A stretch of DNA of 34,591 nucleotides from Microbacterium sp. APC 3901. GTDB taxonomy: Bacteria; Actinomycetota; Actinomycetes; Actinomycetales; Microbacteriaceae. The notes below the pieces were generated by a model. That model saw only the letters and a program-made list of their open reading frames with translations, did not search any database and was not told the origin of the DNA. Below, piece by piece: positions 31,401 through 34,591 of the stretch (position 1 is its first letter; each line of letters opens with the position of its first letter). The position numbers and the translations under genes are program-made. The stretch lies in assembly GCF_030407765.1 (NCBI RefSeq), contig NZ_JASDCU010000023.1:1-34591 (forward strand). The letters run 5' to 3'.

Positions 31401-31853
31401 TTACTTGGCGGCGACGACCTGCAGCGTGATCACTGCGGTCACGTCGTCGTGCAGACGAACCGTGGCCTCGTGCTCACCGGTCGACTTGATCGCCGACGGG
31501 ATGTGCACCTTGCGCTTGTCGATCGAGCCGAGACCCGCGGCTGCGACAGCATCCGCGATGTGATCGGTCTTGACCGAACCGAAGAGGCGACCCTCGTTGC
31601 CGGCCTTGACGGCCAGGCGCACCTTGGTGGCCTCGAGGGAGTTCTTCAGTGCCACGGCCTCGTCGCGGTCGTGGATCGCGCGAGCTTGACGAGCAGCCTG
31701 GATCGAAGCGACCTGCTTTTCGCCACCGCGAGTCCACGCCGTAGCGAAGCCCTTGGGGATGAGGTAGTTGCGGGCGAACCCGTTCTTGACCTCGACCACG
31801 TCACCGGCGCTACCAAGCCCGGCGACCTCGTTCGTGAGAATCAGCTTTGCCAT
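31401..31853 (-). CDS. rplI: 50S ribosomal protein L9
   Basis: The 150-residue L9 has the N-terminal domain [20 protein letters not shown], then [14 protein letters not shown], the long connecting helix and a C-terminal rRNA-binding domain ([32 protein letters not shown]). Length and motif order are standard. It binds domain V of 23S rRNA and helps keep reading frame. It is the last gene of the rpsF-ssb-rpsR-rplI operon, 11 nt after rpsR, and is followed by a strong hairpin. Its ATG follows AAGGGGTATCGAG. Confidence 0.98.
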   Translation of the reverse strand: MAKLILTNEVAGLGSAGDVVEVKNGFARNYLIPKGFATAWTRGGEKQVASIQAARQARAIHDRDEAVALKNSLEATKVRLAVKAGNEGRLFGSVKTDHIADAVAAAGLGSIDKRKVHIPSAIKSTGEHEATVRLHDDVTAVITLQVVAAK

Positions 31854-31864
31854 CTCGATACCCC

Positions 31865-32119
31865 TTACCGGCCGGCGCCAGCGTAGGGCAGGAGTGCCAT
31901 TTCGCGTGCGTTCTTGATCGCGGTGGCGATCAGACGCTGCTCCTGCACCGAAACACCGGTGATACGACGGGCGCGGATCTTGCCGCGCTCCGAGACGAAC
32001 TTGCGGAGGGTGGAGACATCCTTGTAATCGATGACTCCGACCCGGATCGACTTCGCGGGAGCGGTGGGCTTGCCACCCTTCCGCGGCTTGCGGCGGTCGC
32101 CGCTAGACTTTCCAGCCAT
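31865..32119 (-). CDS. rpsR: 30S ribosomal protein S18 (cysteine-free form)
   Basis: The 84-residue S18 carries [39 protein letters not shown] and the final [13 protein letters not shown], all diagnostic. It has no cysteine, so the CxxC zinc ribbon of the C+ form seen in many actinobacteria is absent. C- forms of S18 are known and are often expressed under zinc limitation where a C+ paralogue exists; here the gene occupies the ordinary housekeeping operon. It binds S6 on the 30S platform. Confidence 0.97.
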   Translation of the reverse strand: MAGKSSGDRRKPRKGGKPTAPAKSIRVGVIDYKDVSTLRKFVSERGKIRARRITGVSVQEQRLIATAIKNAREMALLPYAGAGR

Positions 32120-32190
32120 TGTTTTTCCTTAATGATGAGACGGATGCCGAGCCCTTCGACAGGCTCAGGGACCCGGTTCCAGAAGTTGTT

Positions 32191-32706
32191 TCAGAACGGG
32201 GTGTCGTCGCCGAAGCTGCCCGGAGTGCTCCAGGCATCTGCGCTCGTCGACGAGCCGGGCGTTGACCACGGCTCTTCCGACACCTGCTGCTGCTGTGCGG
32301 GGCGCGACTGTCCGCCGCCACCACCGCCGCCGCCACCGGTCGACGCCGCACGGGTGACCTGCGCGGTCGCGTACCGAAGCGAGGGGCCGATCTCGTCGAC
32401 CTCCAGCTCGATAGCGGTGCGCTGGTTGCCCTCGCGGTCCTGGTAGGAACGCTGACGCAGACGGCCCTGCGCCATGACGCGCATGCCCTTGGTCAGCGAA
32501 CCCGCCACGTGCTCGGCGAACTCGCGCCAGACCGACGCGCGGAGGAACAGCGCTTCGCCGTCCTTCCACTCGTTGGCGGCGCGGTCGAAGTTCCGAGGCG
32601 TCGAAGCGATGGTGAAGTTCGCCACCGGCAGTCCGTTCTGCGTGTAGCGCAGCTCGGGGTCGGCCGTGAGGTTGCCCACCACGGTGATGACTGTTTCGCC
32701 GGCCAT
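32191..32706 (-). CDS. ssb: Single-stranded DNA-binding protein
   Basis: The 171-residue SSB has an N-terminal OB-fold (residues 1-110: [41 protein letters not shown] and [20 protein letters not shown]), a Gly- and Gln-rich linker and the acidic tip DDTPF, close to the canonical DDDIPF that docks partner proteins. Its start lies 5 nt after the rpsF stop, standard for this operon. Confidence 0.97.
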   Translation of the reverse strand: MAGETVITVVGNLTADPELRYTQNGLPVANFTIASTPRNFDRAANEWKDGEALFLRASVWREFAEHVAGSLTKGMRVMAQGRLRQRSYQDREGNQRTAIELEVDEIGPSLRYATAQVTRAASTGGGGGGGGGQSRPAQQQQVSEEPWSTPGSSTSADAWSTPGSFGDDTPF

Positions 32707-32711
32707 CGGAC

Positions 32712-33080
32712 TCAGGCCTTCGCAGCCTTGGCGGCCTTGCGAGCAGCCTTCTCTTCGGTGCGCTTCGCTTCGAACGCGACCATCGCCTGAGCTTCCTCAG
32801 AACGGAGGACCTTGGTGCGCATGATCTGCTCGTTCAGCTTCAGCTGACGGTCGAGCTCCTGCGTGGCCTCGCTGGTAGCGGTGAAGTTGACGACGGCGTA
32901 GATGCCTTCGTTCTTCTTCTGGATCTCGTAAGCCAGACGGCGCTTACCCCAGATGTCGACCTTGTCAATCGAGCCACCATCGTTGGTGATGACCTTCAGG
33001 AACTTGTCGAGCGTAGGGGCGACCTGGCGCTCGTCGATCTCGGGGGTCAGAATGACCATGAGTTCGTACTGGTGCGTCAC
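32712..33080 (-). CDS. rpsF: 30S ribosomal protein S6
   Basis: The 122-residue S6 starts [20 protein letters not shown] and has the conserved [20 protein letters not shown] core, then a basic Lys/Ala-rich tail. It pairs with S18 in the 30S platform. The start is GTG 33080 with a strong AAGGAGG site about 7 nt upstream. It is the first gene of the four-gene operon. Confidence 0.98.
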   Translation of the reverse strand: MTHQYELMVILTPEIDERQVAPTLDKFLKVITNDGGSIDKVDIWGKRRLAYEIQKKNEGIYAVVNFTATSEATQELDRQLKLNEQIMRTKVLRSEEAQAMVAFEAKRTEEKAARKAAKAAKA

Positions 33081-33195
33081 TTACCCACCTCCTTCGGACT
33101 AGAACGGCTTCCGGGACGTTCCCGGAAGCAGGAGGGTGTGTGAACGTCATCTGCCGAGCCACCCGAGTGGGCGCCTGATGGCAGACAACCTTGAC

Positions 33196-33224
33196 AGTCT
33201 AGCGGAGAAACCTTCGGCCTGCCC
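33196..33224 (-). promoter_or_regulatory. Candidate promoter of the rpsF operon
   Basis: On the minus strand TAGACT (33201-33196) is a good -10, but the -35 17 bp upstream (GGGCAG) is poor. It lies about 115 nt before the rpsF start. The 226-nt gap to the divergent lipoprotein gene has no other visible gene. Confidence 0.4.
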
Positions 33225-33306
33225 CCACGCGTATCTCCGAGCAGTTGGCATGCTGGAATGCGTGCGGGTTGACACTCAGCGCGCACACGACCGAAGGGGG
33301 AACGCC

Positions 33307-34005
33307 ATGCGCGTCAACAAATGGGGGGTCGGCATCGTCCTGACCGCCACAGTACTGCTCACCGGGTGCACCGCGGGTGCCGAGGAGCCCGCCGAGGAAG
33401 AGCCCACTGCGGCCGCGGAGGAGACCGCCGCGCCCGAGTCCGACTGCCCCGAGCTGACCGAAGGCGCGACCGTCGACGGCGCCGCGCTCGGCGCCTGCAT
33501 CACCGAGGCGATGACCGACACGGCCGGGTACCAGGCCAAGACGTCGATCCTGGGCATGGACACGACCGCGCGGTACAACCCCGCGACGGATGCCGTCGAG
33601 ACGGTGACGCCCATGGGATCGCTGATCCTGATCGGCGACGACGCCTGGGTCAAGACGCCCACGACCGACTGGCAGGTCGCCGACCCGAACTCGAGCGACC
33701 CGATCGTCGCCGCGCTCAGCAGCGGTGCCGCGACGGCAGCAGGCACCGACCCGGCCACGGCCGCAGGCGCGCTGACCGGCGAGTTCACCGTCACCGGAAC
33801 CGGCAGCCGCCTGGGTCAGGACGTCTACCTCGTGAGCGGCACGTCCGAGGCACAGGGCGTCCCGGTCGACGTGGTGTTCGAGGTCACCGACGACTACGTG
33901 GTGCTGGCGACGACCGGCAGCACCGAGGCCGCCGGCCAGATGATCGAGACCTCCCTCGAGATCACCGAGTGGGACGTCGAGCAGGACATCGTCGCACCTC
34001 TCTGA
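33307..34005 (+). CDS. Lipoprotein of the LppX/LprG-like beta-fold type
   Basis: The 232-residue protein has a lipoprotein signal with lipobox LLTGC (Cys about residue 21), an acidic Glu/Ala/Pro-rich linker, and a beta-rich domain with TDTAGYQAKTSILGMDTTAR, SLILIGDDAWVKTP, DWQVADP, a VTGTGSRLGQDVYLV strand and a final ITEWDVEQDIVAPL. The sequence of TAR-DAVETV strands and helix resembles the LolA/LppX-type barrel of actinobacterial lipoproteins. It is anchored on the outer face of the membrane; the ligand is unknown. ATG 33307 follows AAGGGGG. A repeat-rich tail follows the stop. Confidence 0.83.
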   Translation: MRVNKWGVGIVLTATVLLTGCTAGAEEPAEEEPTAAAEETAAPESDCPELTEGATVDGAALGACITEAMTDTAGYQAKTSILGMDTTARYNPATDAVETVTPMGSLILIGDDAWVKTPTTDWQVADPNSSDPIVAALSSGAATAAGTDPATAAGALTGEFTVTGTGSRLGQDVYLVSGTSEAQGVPVDVVFEVTDDYVVLATTGSTEAAGQMIETSLEITEWDVEQDIVAPL

Positions 34006-34101
34006 TCCACGAGCGGATGCTGCGGGCCGGGGCCTTCGCCTCGGCCCGCAGTGCGTTCCGGGCGCGCAGCATCCGTTCGGTCCATCCCTCGGGGTCGCTC
34101 C

Positions 34102-34192
34102 GGCCACGCCCTCGGGCCACGCCGTCGGGCCACGCCGTCGGGCCACGCCGTCGGGCCACGCCGTCGGGCCACGCCGTCGGGCCACGCCGTCG
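34102..34192 (+). repeat. Seven tandem 13-bp repeats
   Basis: GGCCACGCCGTCG occurs six times in exact copies preceded by one variant (GGCCACGCCCTCG) at 34102, running directly into long-palindrome copy 3. Such exact identity indicates recent expansion by slippage. It is not coding in any supported gene. Confidence 0.92.
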
Positions 34193-34262
34193 GGAGGAGA
34201 ACTCCCCTTCGGGAGGAGGTTCAGGCTCGAAACGTCCTCCCCAGGCGCAGATCTCCTCCCGA
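34190..34262. repeat. Intergenic long palindrome, copy 3
   Basis: The outer arms are GGGAGGAGAACTC at 34192 and GCAGATCTCCTCCC ending at 34260; an inner pair GGGAGGAGGTTC and AACGTCCTCCCC lies between. The layout matches the copies at 6240, 10744 and 34451. It follows the lipoprotein gene. Confidence 0.75.
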
Positions 34263-34315
34263 CGAGCAGACATCGAACGCGTCGGCCGTGTGCAATCGGC
34301 GCCGGCACTTCCCGG

Positions 34316-34412
34316 TCAGACTGACGCATCGGCGATACGCCCGTCGATCTCGGCGGGCTCGGCACCGGTCTCTCCCGTCACGGTGACGAAGATCTCCCGT
34401 ATCGAAGGGCCG
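34316..34412 (-). pseudogene. Possible C-terminal fragment of an ABC-transporter ATPase
   Basis: The minus strand reads GPSIREIFVTVTGETGAEPA to a stop at 34316. The pattern PSI-EIF-TG is like the end of ABC ATPase subunits of drug-export type (PSLEEIFLxLTG). Upstream the frame enters the palindromic repeat copy at 34451, so no intact gene is present in the window. The match is short and may be coincidence. Confidence 0.25.
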
Positions 34413-34450
34413 CCGCGCAGCATCCGCTCGGGCCACCTCAGGCCGGCCGC

Positions 34451-34523
34451 TCGGGAGGAGATCTGCGCCTCAGGAGGAGGATCCGGCTCGGATCCTCCTC
34501 CCCAGAGGCAGTTCTCCTCCCCA
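34451..34523. repeat. Intergenic long palindrome, copy 4 (best conserved)
   Basis: It begins TCGGGAGGAGATCTGCGCCT and ends GCAGTTCTCCTCCCC; the inner arms GGAGGAGGATCC and GGATCCTCCTCC are perfect around GGCTC. The last 68 bases of the window after it hold only a small hairpin (CCAGCCG, TGTT, CGGCTGG) near 34550 and no gene. Confidence 0.85.
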
Positions 34524-34591
34524 CGGGACAAACGCGAACGCGCCAGCCGTGTTCGGCTGGGGCGTGAGCTCCGGGTGGGGCGGAGGCGCCG

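Noticed and set aside
34102..34192. CRISPR array
   Set aside because: The 13-bp units are directly adjacent without spacers and there are no cas genes; it is a simple tandem repeat.

Overview
The window is high-GC DNA from an actinobacterium, most likely family Microbacteriaceae and probably Microbacterium. The evidence is an rpsF-ssb-rpsR-rplI cluster with dnaB close by on the same strand, frequent GTG starts, ATGA/GTGA gene overlaps, an LMW-phosphatase-type arsenate reductase with a single cysteine, and LPxTG/LAxTG surface proteins. The genus is inferred from gene content and sequence style, not from an alignment. No rRNA, tRNA or CRISPR array was seen.

Positions 1-12.7 kb look like ordinary chromosome. 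They hold an NmrA-like NAD(P)-binding protein (cut by the left edge), a class C beta-lactamase-fold serine hydrolase, a GNAT acetyltransferase overlapping pnuC, an NtaA-type flavin monooxygenase and a 59-residue membrane protein. Next come a haem-oxygenase-like diiron oxidase coupled to a CDGSH iron-sulfur protein, and an OmpR-type two-component system followed by a PepSY-like membrane protein that is split into two frames. An S4 RNA-binding protein, a DHFR-like reductase, an SDR and a DRGH-type nuclease follow.

Positions 13.0-17.2 kb form an arsenic-type cluster. A FAD-dependent disulfide-reductase-like protein and an aquaporin are divergent from an ArsR-ArsC fusion and a second ArsC-like protein. 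A perfect 8-bp inverted repeat between the two arms appears to embed both divergent promoters. A PPOX-fold protein and a three-helix-bundle protein lie beside it.

Positions 17.3-26.1 kb are accessory. An IS21-family element (about 2.63 kb) ends next to a truncated reading frame. It is followed by a tightly overlapping minus-strand operon: two SipW-type-signal surface proteins, a third exported protein, a SipW-like signal peptidase and an LPxTG-anchored protein. This resembles a TasA/CalY-type fibre export and anchoring locus. An IS3-family element with a frameshifted orfB lies immediately upstream and truncates a TnsA-like endonuclease gene. A small winged-helix regulator preceded by two abutting perfect palindromes closes the island next to dnaB.

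Positions 26.1-34.6 kb return to core genes. They contain dnaB, a 554-bp intergenic region with a cluster of same-strand DnaA-box-like sequences, two repeat-rich surface proteins (one with five chaplin-like units and a LAATG sorting signal), a small hypothetical gene with an overlapping leader peptide, and the rplI-rpsR-ssb-rpsF operon on the minus strand. A lipoprotein gene follows, and then a repeat-rich tail. Four copies of an imperfect long palindrome (GGGAGGAGA...TCTCCTCCC) are scattered between genes across the window.
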